From the NCBI RefSeq assembly GCF_032098525.1, contig NZ_CP134890.1:62001-126000 (forward strand): 64,000 nucleotides of DNA. The letters run 5' to 3'. Below the pieces are notes generated by a model, which saw only the letters and a program-made list of their open reading frames with translations, was not told the origin of the DNA and did no database searches. This DNA comes from Flavobacterium sp. PMTSA4 (GTDB taxonomy: Bacteria; Bacteroidota; Bacteroidia; Flavobacteriales; Flavobacteriaceae). Shown here in pieces: positions 51,845 through 60,929 of this stretch; within the stretch, counting starts at the first letter, position 1, and each line of letters begins with the position of its first letter. Made by a program: the position numbers and the translations under genes.

Positions 51845-52603
51845 ATGAAAATTGTAATCTCTCCAGCAAAATCGCTGAATTTTGATAAAGAATTACCAAC
51901 TACTCAACATACAGAACCTGCTTTTTTAAAACAAGCAGCAACCATACAAAAGACCTTAAAAAAGAAAAAGCCAAAACAATTGATGGCTTTAATGGATATT
52001 TCAGAAAAATTGGCTGAACTGAATTGGCAACGTAATCAAGAATGGAATGTTCCCTTTACTACTGAAAATGCAAGACCTGCAGTCTATACTTTTGATGGCG
52101 ATGTTTATGTTGGTCTAGATGTGTATAGTTTACCATTGGATAAGTTAGATGTTTTACAGTCTAAACTAAGAATATTATCAGGATTATATGGTTTGCTGAA
52201 ACCGCTTGATTTAATGCAGGCTTACCGTTTGGAAATGGGTACAACTTTACCAATCGGTAAAAACAAAAACCTTTATGAGTTTTGGAAAAAAACAATCACC
52301 AAAACTTTAAACGAGGAACTTCAAAAAGGTGAATTATTTATCAATTTGGCAAGTAATGAGTACTTCAGTGCGGTAGATACAAAAGCATTAAAAGTGCCAG
52401 TAATCACTCCAGAGTTTAAAGACTATAAAGACGGAAAATTGAAAATGATTAGCTTCTTTGCTAAGAAAGCACGTGGAATGATGGTGCGCTACATCATTGA
52501 TACCAACGCAGAAACGCTAGAAGATTTAAAAGGATTTAATTATGAAGGTTATGCTTTTGATGCTAACCTAAGCAAGGGAAACAAACTAGTTTTTACGAGA
52601 TAA
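51845..52603 (+). CDS. yaaA: Peroxide stress protein YaaA (DUF328)
   Basis: 252 residues. It starts MKIVISPAKSLNF and contains QLMALMDISEKLAELN, LDKLDVLQSKLRILSGLYG and INLASNEYFSAVD, all conserved in the UPF0246/YaaA family. In E. coli YaaA lowers free iron and protects DNA during peroxide stress. A TACATTTG -7 motif (51819-51826) is close to the start. It ends 1 bp before the stop of the converging gene. Confidence 0.95.
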   Translation: MKIVISPAKSLNFDKELPTTQHTEPAFLKQAATIQKTLKKKKPKQLMALMDISEKLAELNWQRNQEWNVPFTTENARPAVYTFDGDVYVGLDVYSLPLDKLDVLQSKLRILSGLYGLLKPLDLMQAYRLEMGTTLPIGKNKNLYEFWKKTITKTLNEELQKGELFINLASNEYFSAVDTKALKVPVITPEFKDYKDGKLKMISFFAKKARGMMVRYIIDTNAETLEDLKGFNYEGYAFDANLSKGNKLVFTR

Positions 52604-52604
52604 A

Positions 52605-52952
52605 TTATACGTAAAGATACTCTTCATACTCACGGATTGTTTCACGAGTTGCTTTCTTTTGGTCACGCGCTAATTCGCGCATGGCTTCTACACCTTTTTT
52701 AGCACAGCGTTTTACTTTTGCCAATCGAGTAGAGAAGGAGTGTAGTTTTTTAATTTCTTCAGGAGAAAGTTTGTTTTCCAATTCATCAATGAAAGAACTA
52801 AATTCATTAATAACCACTTTGCTTTCATCGTAATCTGATTTTAAATCATCAAAAAACTCATTGATTTCTTTGCTTATTTCGTTGCTAATATCTTCACTCT
52901 TTTTACGAAGTTCTACTAGTACTTTCTTTTCGTGACTGTTAAAAATCCCCAT
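52605..52952 (-). CDS. Small coiled-coil protein of unknown function
   Basis: 115 residues; not recognised. It is almost entirely helical and highly charged: EKKVLVELRKKSEDISNEIS, FSSFIDELENKLSPEEIKKL, then a basic ARDQKKATRETIREYEEYLY tail. A coiled coil over about 10-75 is likely. No signal or membrane helix. It stands alone on the minus strand. Confidence 0.75.
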   Translation of the reverse strand: MGIFNSHEKKVLVELRKKSEDISNEISKEINEFFDDLKSDYDESKVVINEFSSFIDELENKLSPEEIKKLHSFSTRLAKVKRCAKKGVEAMRELARDQKKATRETIREYEEYLYV

Positions 52953-53060
52953 GATTGATTAAAGTTTTGGTTAGTAAACAAAATAACGTTAATTTCAAAG
53001 TTAAATAATATTTATTATAAAATAATAAAATTGTTAATAACTTGTAAATTAATAAGTTGC

Positions 53061-54647
53061 TTAATGCATGGCATCGCTCATGCTCACTTTGTTTTTCGAC
53101 CTTTTAATCAATAAAGTTATTGGAATACACAGAAGAAACAAAACTCCCAAATAAAGAAATACGTCCATATATGAAAGTACTGTGCTTTGTTTGGTCACGC
53201 CAAAATCTAATACTTTATATGCTTTTTCAAGCGCAACATCATAACTGAAACCTTTTGACATAAAACCTCTTTGCAAAGCAGCTATTCTTTCTTGAACTAC
53301 TGTTTTTGCAGGATCAAGATGACTGATGAGGTTTACTCTATGTTCTTGGTTAAATCGTGCGATAAAAGTTGTAATAATAGCAATTCCAAAAGAACCACCA
53401 AGCTGACGCATCATTCCGGTCATTGCTGCACCTTCGCCTATGCTTTTTCCAGATAATGTGGATAATGCTAAAGTGGTAATAGGTACAAATAGCAATCCTA
53501 ATCCAACACCACGCATGATTAATGGCCAAAAGAAATTTTCTACACCAGTATCGGGTGTCATTTCGATATGCATCCAATAAGAAAAAATAAAGAAAATAAA
53601 GAACCCAATGGCAACCATATACGATTGAGGTATTCCTTTTTGTATCATTCGCCCAATAAAAGGCATCAATATGGCAGTGGTTATTGAACTTGGAACTAAT
53701 ATTAATCCAGCATCAGTTGCAGTCCAACCCAATATAGATTGCGTATAAAGCGGAATAATAAAAGTTGAACCATACAATCCAAAACCTAAAATGAAACACA
53801 TAACAGTTCCTATTCTAAGATTTCCGTCTTTTAACACTCTTAAATTCACAATTGGAAACTCATAAGTCATTTCACGCCAAATGAAGAAAAATAAACCTAA
53901 TAAACTAACCACCGATAAGAACGTAATGGTTCCATCGTTAAACCAATCATCTTGTTGTCCGTGTTCTAAAACGTATTGTAACGAACCTACAAAAGCAGAG
54001 AGTAAAAAGATACCAATCCAATCCACTTGATTGGCTTTTAATTTGTTACCGTATTTTGGACTTCTAACAAAAGTTAATGTCAGGAACGTAGCAATAATTC
54101 CAATTGGGATATTGATATAGAAAATATAAGGCCAAGAATAATTATCAACCAAATAACCACCTAACGGCGGACCAAGAGTAGGACCAACAATTACACCCAT
54201 TCCGTAGATAGCTTGTGCCATTCCACGTTTTTCAACAGGATAACTTTCGGTTATAATGGTTTGTGCAGTTACTAAAAGTGCACCACCACCAAGACCTTGA
54301 ATAAAACGGAAAGCTACTAATTCCCAAATGTTGGTTGCCTGTCCACACATGAACGAAGCAACTGTAAAAATGATAATTGAAGTAGCAAAATAGTTTCTTC
54401 TTCCAAATTGTTGTGACAACCAACTTGTCATAGGTATCACAATTACATTGGCAATGGCATAAGCGGTAATTACCCAAGCAATATCGGTTAAAGTAGCGCC
54501 CAAAGTACCACGCATATTGTTTAGCGCCACGTTAACAATAGTGGTGTCAACAATTTCGAGCAAGGCACAAAGCACTGCTGTAATGGTAATGATTACTCTG
54601 CGAAAACCATATTCAACTAAATCTTCTTGAACAACTGCTGTTGACAT
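53061..54647 (-). CDS. DHA2-family multidrug efflux permease (EmrB-like MFS)
   Basis: 528 residues with about 14 membrane helices. The first helix region includes LEIVDTTIVNVALNNMRGTL (motif D1 of DHA2 transporters); GMGVIVGPTLGPPLGGYLV is the antiporter motif C. It forms a tripartite pump with EmrA and TolC-like proteins encoded just upstream, and ends the tetR-tolC-emrA-emrB operon (6 bp after emrA). Confidence 0.95.
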   Translation of the reverse strand: MSTAVVQEDLVEYGFRRVIITITAVLCALLEIVDTTIVNVALNNMRGTLGATLTDIAWVITAYAIANVIVIPMTSWLSQQFGRRNYFATSIIIFTVASFMCGQATNIWELVAFRFIQGLGGGALLVTAQTIITESYPVEKRGMAQAIYGMGVIVGPTLGPPLGGYLVDNYSWPYIFYINIPIGIIATFLTLTFVRSPKYGNKLKANQVDWIGIFLLSAFVGSLQYVLEHGQQDDWFNDGTITFLSVVSLLGLFFFIWREMTYEFPIVNLRVLKDGNLRIGTVMCFILGFGLYGSTFIIPLYTQSILGWTATDAGLILVPSSITTAILMPFIGRMIQKGIPQSYMVAIGFFIFFIFSYWMHIEMTPDTGVENFFWPLIMRGVGLGLLFVPITTLALSTLSGKSIGEGAAMTGMMRQLGGSFGIAIITTFIARFNQEHRVNLISHLDPAKTVVQERIAALQRGFMSKGFSYDVALEKAYKVLDFGVTKQSTVLSYMDVFLYLGVLFLLCIPITLLIKRSKNKVSMSDAMH

Positions 54648-54653
54648 CTAGTA

Positions 54654-55733
54654 TTATTTTAAAATTACATCAACTTCAGCATTCATCCCTGAACGTAGCA
54701 ATTGCAATTTTTCTTTATCATTATTACTCGTAAAATTAATTCGAACAGGAAGCCTTTGAACAGTTTTTACAAAGTTACCACTGGCATTATCTGGTGGTAA
54801 AAGCGAAAATTTTGAACCTGTTGCTGGAGAAAAAGAAGTCAATTCGCCTTCAAATTTAATATCAGGAAAAGCATCAATAACTAAATTTACTTTTTGTCCT
54901 ATGTGCATTTTGTCCAATTGAGTTTCTTTAAAGTTTGCAACAACCCATGTTTCCTGATTGTTGATGATGTAAAACAACGATTGTCCAGCTTGAACCAATT
55001 GTCCTGGTTGAATGTCAATAGTTGATACTTGTCCATCTATACTTGCAGTAACAACAGTGTAGCCTAAGTTCAGGTTAGCTGCTTCAAGCATAGCTTTAGC
55101 TTTTTGAACATTTGCTGAGGCTACATCAACTTGTTTTGAGCTTACATTGTTTCGGGCAGAAGCAACAGTTTTTTGATAAGATGAAGCTTTTTGTTGATTT
55201 TGTATAATTTGTAATTGGCTTTCTGCTTCTTGTTTTGCAGCTTCAGCTTGTTCATATTGTTGTTTTGTAATCGAATGATTTTTATACAAATTGCTGTAAC
55301 GTTCAAAATCATTAGTTGCTCTGCGAAGTCTTATTTTAGCGGTTTCAATTGAACCATTTGCCGATTGAATATTTGCATCAGAAACAGAAATTCCCGCTTG
55401 CGATGTTCCAATATCAGCTTTAGCAACTTCCAAATTGCTTTCTGCAATAGCAACTGCAGCTTTGGCTTCTTCAACTTTAACTACATAATCGCTGTTGTCG
55501 ATAACAAAAAGAGTATCGCCTTGTTTTACAAGTTGGTTGTCTTTTACATAAACCTTAGTAATATACCCTGAAACTCTTGGAATAATTGGATTCATTTTTT
55601 TAGCAACCTGTGCATCATCTGTAGTTTCATGTGATAACGAATGAAAAAATTTGTAACCACCATAGGTTAACCCTAGTGCAAGAATTACTATAAAGATTAA
55701 TTTAAATTTTGTATTTGTTTTTTTAGTTTCCAT
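54654..55733 (-). CDS. EmrA-like membrane fusion protein (HlyD family)
   Basis: 359 residues. A single N-terminal membrane helix (about 11-29), the motif ETTDDAQVAKKMNPIIPRVS at the beta-barrel/lipoyl start, a long coiled coil (about 85-215) rich in Ala/Gln, and the closing lipoyl half with IDIQPGQLVQAGQSLFYI. It links the inner-membrane MFS pump to the TolC-like channel. It is third in the operon, 18 bp after the tolC-like gene. Confidence 0.95.
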   Translation of the reverse strand: METKKTNTKFKLIFIVILALGLTYGGYKFFHSLSHETTDDAQVAKKMNPIIPRVSGYITKVYVKDNQLVKQGDTLFVIDNSDYVVKVEEAKAAVAIAESNLEVAKADIGTSQAGISVSDANIQSANGSIETAKIRLRRATNDFERYSNLYKNHSITKQQYEQAEAAKQEAESQLQIIQNQQKASSYQKTVASARNNVSSKQVDVASANVQKAKAMLEAANLNLGYTVVTASIDGQVSTIDIQPGQLVQAGQSLFYIINNQETWVVANFKETQLDKMHIGQKVNLVIDAFPDIKFEGELTSFSPATGSKFSLLPPDNASGNFVKTVQRLPVRINFTSNNDKEKLQLLRSGMNAEVDVILK

Positions 55734-55751
55734 ATCTGTTGCAGTAATTTT

Positions 55752-57071
55752 TTAGTTGATGTTTAATGATGATGATAATGTTCCGTTTGCAAATTGAAGC
55801 TCGTAATATTTTTGGGCAACGTCTGCTTTTGAAAGGGCTTGATTTATTTTGGCTTGTAGCGCTTCAAAATCAGCTTCCAGTAAATCGTTAGTATCCGATA
55901 GACTATTGTCGTACTTGTCTTTTACAATTCTATAGTTTTCGGTTGCTTGAACAACTGCTTTTTCATAAACAAAGCTTTGTTTCAAAGAAAGTTTATAATT
56001 TTCATTGGCTTGAAATACTTCTTCATTAATTTGATTTTGAAGTAAATTGATAGCGATTTCAGTTTCTTTAGCTTTGCTTTGAGCTAGTTTTACCTCTTTT
56101 CCATTTTTAAATATTGATGAAAGGTCATAAGAAAGACCAATTCCAAAATTCATAGCATTAGTAACGGTTATAACATTATTCAAATCCAAAGCAATATATC
56201 CGGCAGATAATGCTAACGATGGATAATAGTTTCCTTTAGCAACTTTTACAGCACTTTCTGAAGCCGATTTTTTTAATTCCAAAGCTTTTAAATCGTTGCG
56301 TTCACCTGAGAATTCTTTTTGATTTTCGGTCAATTCTTTTTTGATTGCTTCAATGTCAATTTCAACCTGTGTTGACTCAGGTAGTTTTAAAAGTGTAACC
56401 AACTTGTGGTTTGCAATTGCTGTATTTTTCTTTGAGTTTTCAAGTGCTAACTCAATGTTGGATTGTTGTAATTGAGCTTTCAATAAATCGTTTCGAGCAA
56501 TCAAACCATTTTCTTCCATTGCAGTAAAATCTTTGACACGTTGAATGGCAGTTTTTAAATTCTCTTCAATGATAAGTGTCATTTGTTGTGTTTTGTAAAG
56601 CGAAGAAAACAATTCAACTACATCTAGTCCAATTTGCTCTTTAGAGTGCTTTTCTGTGAACTTTTCAGATTGATATAGGCTTTCAGATGTTTTGATACTA
56701 TTCTTAAGTTTAAAACCGCTAAAAATAGGTAACGATGCATTTACTTGTCCTAACAAAAGTTGGTCAACTTTTAAAGGCTTGCTCGGTTCAGAAGATGAAT
56801 TTTGATTAGAGCTCAAGTTTGAATCAACATTTGCATTTGATAATCGCATGTATTGACCAGAAGCTTTCAAACTTGGATAACGGTTGTTTTTAACGTTTTC
56901 TAATTCCAATTCTGAAGTTTCTACTTTGGTTTTAGCTAAAGTTGCAGCATCACTATTGGTTACGGCAATTTGGATAGCATCTTTTAAGGTTAGTAGTTTC
57001 TTTTCCTGCGCTTGATTGTTAACAAAAACCATCAGAAAGAAAATCAGGAAAGCTATTTTATTAATTTTCAT
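55752..57071 (-). CDS. TolC-family outer-membrane efflux protein
   Basis: 439 residues. Signal peptide to about residue 21 (NNQAQ), then two TolC repeats with long helices (ETSELELENVKNNRYPSLKA; ENYKLSLKQSFVYEKAV) and a C-terminal KADVAQKYYELQFANG. It forms the outer-membrane duct of the efflux pump. Its start overlaps the TetR gene's end by 11 bp, so it is translationally linked to its likely regulator. Confidence 0.94.
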   Translation of the reverse strand: MKINKIAFLIFFLMVFVNNQAQEKKLLTLKDAIQIAVTNSDAATLAKTKVETSELELENVKNNRYPSLKASGQYMRLSNANVDSNLSSNQNSSSEPSKPLKVDQLLLGQVNASLPIFSGFKLKNSIKTSESLYQSEKFTEKHSKEQIGLDVVELFSSLYKTQQMTLIIEENLKTAIQRVKDFTAMEENGLIARNDLLKAQLQQSNIELALENSKKNTAIANHKLVTLLKLPESTQVEIDIEAIKKELTENQKEFSGERNDLKALELKKSASESAVKVAKGNYYPSLALSAGYIALDLNNVITVTNAMNFGIGLSYDLSSIFKNGKEVKLAQSKAKETEIAINLLQNQINEEVFQANENYKLSLKQSFVYEKAVVQATENYRIVKDKYDNSLSDTNDLLEADFEALQAKINQALSKADVAQKYYELQFANGTLSSSLNIN

Positions 57072-57684
57072 AAACTAAAAGTGCTTTAATTGTTTTTTGT
57101 ATGTGAAGAGTTAAATCGTTTAAAACATAGTTTTCAAAAGCTGCTTCACTATGTAAGCCAAGCAATTCTTTGTAGTAAACAGCATTCATTTGAAATTGAA
57201 GATAACTTCCCATGATAATTGTTGGAAGTAATGGAACATTAATGTTTTTCTGAAAAAGTCCTTGTTGTTGACCTTCTTTTACAATATTTTCAATCAGTCT
57301 TAAATTTTCGTTTTTTGCTTTTGTGAATGTAGCCAAATCAATATCTCTTTTTTTAGAAGAAATTTCAAAATGCAAAATTTGATAAATGCATTTATTCTTA
57401 TTGATTCGTTTGATGTAAAACTCAATTAGTTTTTCCATCTTTTGAATAGGAGAGATGTTTTCTTGATTTAGGTTTTCTAATTCCAATTTGAAAGATGAAA
57501 TTCGATATAAAACCAAAGCTTCTAAAAGCTTTTCTTTTGAGCCAAAATAATAAGATATCATGGCAACATTTATGTTGGCAATTTTGGCAATATCTCTAAC
57601 CGATGTTCCATCAAATCCTTTCTCTGCAAATAGCTGTTCGGCTACCTGAAGTATTTCAATTTGTTTCTCGTTAAAATCAGTCAT
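57061..57684 (-). CDS. TetR-family transcriptional regulator of the efflux operon
   Basis: 207 residues from the ATG at 57684; the upstream in-frame codons at 57714 fall inside the promoter, so they are excluded. The helix-turn-helix region reads FDGTSVRDIAKIANINVAMI then SYYFGSKEKLLEAL; the ligand domain is unassigned. First gene of the efflux operon, with two tandem palindromes over the promoter, consistent with autorepression and drug-induced release. Confidence 0.93.
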   Translation of the reverse strand: MTDFNEKQIEILQVAEQLFAEKGFDGTSVRDIAKIANINVAMISYYFGSKEKLLEALVLYRISSFKLELENLNQENISPIQKMEKLIEFYIKRINKNKCIYQILHFEISSKKRDIDLATFTKAKNENLRLIENIVKEGQQQGLFQKNINVPLLPTIIMGSYLQFQMNAVYYKELLGLHSEAAFENYVLNDLTLHIQKTIKALLVYEN

Positions 57685-57711
57685 GATTTTTGAATGTTTA
57701 TTTAACGACTG

Positions 57712-57749
57712 CAAAATTAAACACTTGTTTAAATTAAACGTTTGTTTAA
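57712..57749 (-). promoter_or_regulatory. Efflux operon promoter with tandem TetR operators
   Basis: The -7 element TAATTTTG reads on the minus strand at 57712-57719. Two 16-bp palindromes, TTAAACACTTGTTTAA (57717-57732) and TTAAACGTTTGTTTAA (57734-57749), cover it and the -33 region at a 17-bp period. Binding by the adjacent TetR protein is inferred. Confidence 0.75.
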
Positions 57750-58094
57750 TTGTTTTTTAACGAAATATTAACAAAAAAAGCATCATAGAGAATATCTATA
57801 CTTAAAATTTATTATATTGTAAGTCAATAATATATTATGTAATTATTAAAGTATAAGTTTTAGTAAAGGAAAATTCGATTAAGATTAAAGCACAAGATTG
57901 CTTTTTTAAAATTAATCAAAGAAATAACATCTCAATAAACAATTTTTTTGTTCGAATAATTGTTTTTAGTGATAAATTTAAATGAAAAATGGGATTCTTA
58001 TGGTGATTAAAGATATTGTTTGTGAAATAGTTTAGATTAAGTGTTTTATACATCTTTAAATCAACTACATGATGTAGTTTTAAAAAAATATTTT
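57750..58094. other. 345-bp AT-rich spacer
   Basis: Beyond the TetR operators the spacer up to the glutamine amidotransferase stop codon is AT-rich with no open frame, RNA or clear hairpin. It contains a small ACTACATGATGTAGT palindrome near 58066-58080, which may be part of a terminator for the minus-strand gene or chance. Confidence 0.5.
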
Positions 58095-58664
58095 TTAATT
58101 GTTAATCCAATTTTCTAAAATCTTCTTTCCAAATGGTGTTAAGATACTTTCGGGATGAAATTGAACGCCTTTTACATCAAAATTTTTATGTCTGATTGAC
58201 ATGATTTCACCATCAAAATCGGTTGAGGTTATTTCTAAACTTTGAGGAAAATTGTCTTTAGAAATTACCCAAGAATGATAACGACCAACTTCAAATTGAT
58301 TGGGTAAATCTGTAAAAAGTTCTTCGCCGTTTACTGTTAGATTTACGGTTGTTGCAACACCGTGAAATACTTTTTCGAGGTTGATTAAGCTTCCGCCAAA
58401 AACTTCTCCAATGGCTTGCTGACCTAAACAAATCCCTAAAATACTTTTTGTTGAATAATATTTTTGAATAATTGCTTTTAACATTCCTGCTTCATCAGGA
58501 ATTCCTGGACCAGGTGAAAGCAGTATTTTGTCAAAAGATTCTAGTTCACTTAGCTCTAATTCGTCATTTCTAAAGACAGTGACTACTGCATTCAAATCCT
58601 CTAAATAATGAACCAAATTATAGGTAAAACTATCATAGTTGTCAATAACAGCAATCTTTTTCAT
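58095..58664 (-). CDS. Anthranilate/aminodeoxychorismate synthase component II (glutamine amidotransferase)
   Basis: 189 residues. Class I amidotransferase: DNYDSFTYNLVHYLEDL start, LLSPGPGIPDE, nucleophile Cys in GICLGQQAIGE, and the His-Glu pair in VQFHPES. It supplies ammonia for anthranilate (TrpG) or 4-amino-4-deoxychorismate (PabA). No trp or pab genes are adjacent, so the two cannot be separated here; an isolated gene favours PabA or a dual role. Confidence 0.92.
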   Translation of the reverse strand: MKKIAVIDNYDSFTYNLVHYLEDLNAVVTVFRNDELELSELESFDKILLSPGPGIPDEAGMLKAIIQKYYSTKSILGICLGQQAIGEVFGGSLINLEKVFHGVATTVNLTVNGEELFTDLPNQFEVGRYHSWVISKDNFPQSLEITSTDFDGEIMSIRHKNFDVKGVQFHPESILTPFGKKILENWINN

Positions 58665-58712
58665 AGTGATTTGAATTGTGACAAATTTAGTATTTTATCT
58701 TAATTTAAGTAA

Positions 58713-58740
58713 AACAAAAAACCTCGAATAAAATTCGAGG
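58713..58740 (-). terminator. YceI operon terminator
   Basis: CCTCGAAT-AAA-ATTCGAGG (58722-58740) with an A run on its left, i.e. T on the minus strand. Confidence 0.8.
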
Positions 58741-58770
58741 CTTTTCTTTTCATAGCAATTATTCCCTTTA

Positions 58771-59340
58771 TTAGAATTGTAGATTAACGTTTAATTCAAA
58801 TTCATCGTTAATAGCTTTATCTCCTAAGTTATCAAAGAAACTTCCAGAACCGTATTTGATATCAAATTTAGTTCTATCAACCATTAACTTAGCTGAAGCA
58901 GTATTTCCTTTTACTGTAATGTCAAAAGATACAGAATTTGTAATTCCTTTGATTGTTAAATCAGCAGTTACTGTGTAAACTCCATTTCCTTTTGAACCAA
59001 TTTTTTTGAAATCTAAAGTTGAAGTTGCAAATTTATCTGTTCCAAAAAAATCATCTGCTTTTAAATGTCCTTCTAATTTTTCTTTTCCTTTTCCAGCTTC
59101 TAAATCAGTTACATTAATTGAAGTCATATCAACTGTAAAACTTCCACCTTTTAAAGCATTTTTTTCAAAAACTAAAGTTCCGCTTTGAAAAGAAATAGTT
59201 CCCGAATGTTGGCCAGTTACTTTTTTACCAACCCAGTTAATGATACTTTTATCAGTGTTAATTTTTTTGTTCTGAGCTGTAGCAATAGTTGTTCCTAAAG
59301 CTACTACTAATGTTAATGCAATTGTTTTTAAATTTTTCAT
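58771..59340 (-). CDS. YceI-family periplasmic protein
   Basis: 189 residues. Signal peptide ends about residue 22 (ATAQ). The lipocalin-like fold motifs include SIINWVGKKVTGQHSGTISF, FTVDMTSINVTDLEAGKG and LTIKGITNSVSFDITV. YceI proteins bind isoprenoid-type lipids in the periplasm. It is 23 bp downstream of the nitroreductase gene and last in the MarR-nitroreductase-YceI group. Confidence 0.94.
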   Translation of the reverse strand: MKNLKTIALTLVVALGTTIATAQNKKINTDKSIINWVGKKVTGQHSGTISFQSGTLVFEKNALKGGSFTVDMTSINVTDLEAGKGKEKLEGHLKADDFFGTDKFATSTLDFKKIGSKGNGVYTVTADLTIKGITNSVSFDITVKGNTASAKLMVDRTKFDIKYGSGSFFDNLGDKAINDEFELNVNLQF

Positions 59341-59363
59341 TGTAATTAATTTTAAAGTTATAG

Positions 59364-59996
59364 TTATATATTAATAAATAATTCTTCATTTGATTTGCGA
59401 ACCTTCGCAAAGTTTTGGGTCATGTCTTCTTCATGACGATAGCCTATTGTAGCTATAATGCTAGTATTTAGGCCAAGTTCGTTTAAACCTAAAATTTCAT
59501 TTACTTTTTCAGGTTCAAAACCTTCCATTGGTGTAACATCTATTTTAAGTTCTGCAGCAGCATTTAATAAGTTTCCTAATGCTAAATAGGTCTGTTTTGA
59601 TGTCCAAGTGTTTTTCTCTTCTTTTGATAAAGGATTAATTTTCATTTTCATAAAATCAGCATATCCTTGAACTGAAGATAATTCAATACCACGAGTAGTG
59701 GTTAAATTTTTAATGTAATTATCGATTTGTTCATCTCCAAAATCAACTATGTTAGCAAAAACAATTACTTGTGAAGCATCAACAATTTGAGCTTGATTCC
59801 ATGCAGCAGGTTGTAATTTTGCTCTTAATTCGGGATTATCAATTATAAATACTTTGTAAGGTTGTAATCCATAAGATGATGCACTCAATCGGATGGCTTC
59901 TTTCAACGTTTCTAAATCTTCATTTGATACTTTTTTTGAAGCATCAAATTTTTTTGTGGCATAACGCCAATTGGCATTTTTTATAAAGTTTGACAT
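59364..59996 (-). CDS. NAD(P)H-dependent nitroreductase family oxidoreductase
   Basis: 210 residues. FMN-binding nitroreductase features: ANWRYATKKFDASKKVS (start), IRLSASSYGLQPYKVFIID, and GLNTSIIATIGYRHEED near the end. It reduces nitro compounds or quinones with NAD(P)H. It is 3 bp after the MarR gene and probably controlled by it. Confidence 0.93.
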   Translation of the reverse strand: MSNFIKNANWRYATKKFDASKKVSNEDLETLKEAIRLSASSYGLQPYKVFIIDNPELRAKLQPAAWNQAQIVDASQVIVFANIVDFGDEQIDNYIKNLTTTRGIELSSVQGYADFMKMKINPLSKEEKNTWTSKQTYLALGNLLNAAAELKIDVTPMEGFEPEKVNEILGLNELGLNTSIIATIGYRHEEDMTQNFAKVRKSNEELFINI

Positions 59997-59999
59997 AAT

Positions 60000-60461
60000 T
60001 TATTGTTTTGAAATTCTATATTTTTCTAATAATCTGTTTAATTCTTTTAATTCTTGAGCAGTCAAATTTGAAGCAAGTAATTCTTCATGTTGTATAACTA
60101 TTGGATCTAATTCAGTCAATAAGTCTAATCCTTTTTGAGTAATTTGAATCTCAATTTTTCTTCTGTTTTCAGAGCAAACTTCTCTAGTAACCAAGTTTTT
60201 TAATAACAATTTATCTATTAATCGAGTAGTGTTACTGTTTTTTGCAATCATTCTTTCTTGAATGACACACATATTTGCTGGATTTCCTTTTTGACCTCTT
60301 AAAATTCTTAAAACATTATATTGTTCACTTGATAAATCAAATGGTTTTAAAATCTCTAAGAACTTTTCGCCTACAATAGTATTGGTATACATCAAATTTA
60401 AAATCACTTTCTTCGCATCACTAATGCTTACGGTAGATTTTATAATTTCTTCTATTTTCAT
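60000..60461 (-). CDS. MarR-family transcriptional regulator
   Basis: 153 residues. Winged helix: FDLSSEQYNVLRILRGQ, then the recognition helix region NSNTTRLIDKLLLKNLVTR, and the wing CSENRRKIEIQITQKGL. First gene of the MarR-nitroreductase-YceI operon. Its promoter is covered by two 16-bp palindromes, so it likely represses itself and the oxidoreductase until an electrophile or quinone is sensed (inferred). Confidence 0.94.
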   Translation of the reverse strand: MKIEEIIKSTVSISDAKKVILNLMYTNTIVGEKFLEILKPFDLSSEQYNVLRILRGQKGNPANMCVIQERMIAKNSNTTRLIDKLLLKNLVTREVCSENRRKIEIQITQKGLDLLTELDPIVIQHEELLASNLTAQELKELNRLLEKYRISKQ

Positions 60462-60476
60462 AATTGTACTTTCAAT

Positions 60477-60523
60477 ATTTGTAGGTACAAATGTATAACA
60501 TTATTTTATTTGTATATACAAAT
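60477..60523 (-). promoter_or_regulatory. MarR operon promoter with two operators
   Basis: On the minus strand: TTTG (60519-60522), a 23-nt spacer and TACATTTG (60488-60495). Palindromes ATTTGTA-TA-TACAAAT (60508-60523, perfect) and ATTTGTA-GG-TACAAAT (60477-60492) overlap the two elements; their centres are 31 bp apart, about three helical turns. Confidence 0.78.
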
Positions 60524-60584
60524 GTTTGTTATTTTTTTGTTAAAATTTAAAATCACGCATAATCGATAAACTTTTTATATTTAG

Positions 60585-60592
60585 TATTTTTG
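60585..60592 (+). promoter_or_regulatory. -7 element of rhodanese operon
   Basis: TATTTTTG, 15 nt before the rhodanese ATG at 60608. No good -33 element is visible at the expected distance. It overlaps an in-frame TTG, which therefore cannot be the start codon. Confidence 0.5.
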
Positions 60593-60607
60593 AAAAAAAT
60601 ATACTTT

Positions 60608-60928
60608 ATGGACTTATTACAAAACGATTGGGTAGAGCAATTATCAAATGATTCTAATGCAGTAATTCTTGATGTTAGAACAGAAGATGAATGGAGTGAA
60701 GGAATTATACCAAATGCTTTAATGATTAATATTTATGAAGGACAAGGCTTTATTTATAAAGTAGATGAATTAGATAAAAATAAAAATTACTACGTTTATT
60801 GCAAAGCTGGTGGAAGAAGCGCTCAAGCTTGCGCAATTATGAATCAGTTAGGTTTTAAGAATACTTATAATTTGGTTGGAGGATTTTCACAATGGAATGG
60901 TGAAGTAACTTTTCCTGAAGAAAACTAA
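60608..60928 (+). CDS. Rhodanese-like domain protein
   Basis: 106 residues from the ATG at 60608. A single rhodanese domain: VILDVRTEDEWSEGIIPNAL, then the active-site loop YCKAGGRSAQAC with Cys in CKAGGRS, and YNLVGGFSQWNGEV. It carries persulfide sulfur in sulfur transfer or detoxification. It is 1 bp upstream of the NADH dehydrogenase gene. Confidence 0.92.
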   Translation: MDLLQNDWVEQLSNDSNAVILDVRTEDEWSEGIIPNALMINIYEGQGFIYKVDELDKNKNYYVYCKAGGRSAQACAIMNQLGFKNTYNLVGGFSQWNGEVTFPEEN

Positions 60929-60929
60929 T

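Noticed and set aside
60590..60607. TTG start for the rhodanese gene
   Set aside because: It overlaps the TATTTTTG promoter element, so it would be at or before the transcript start.
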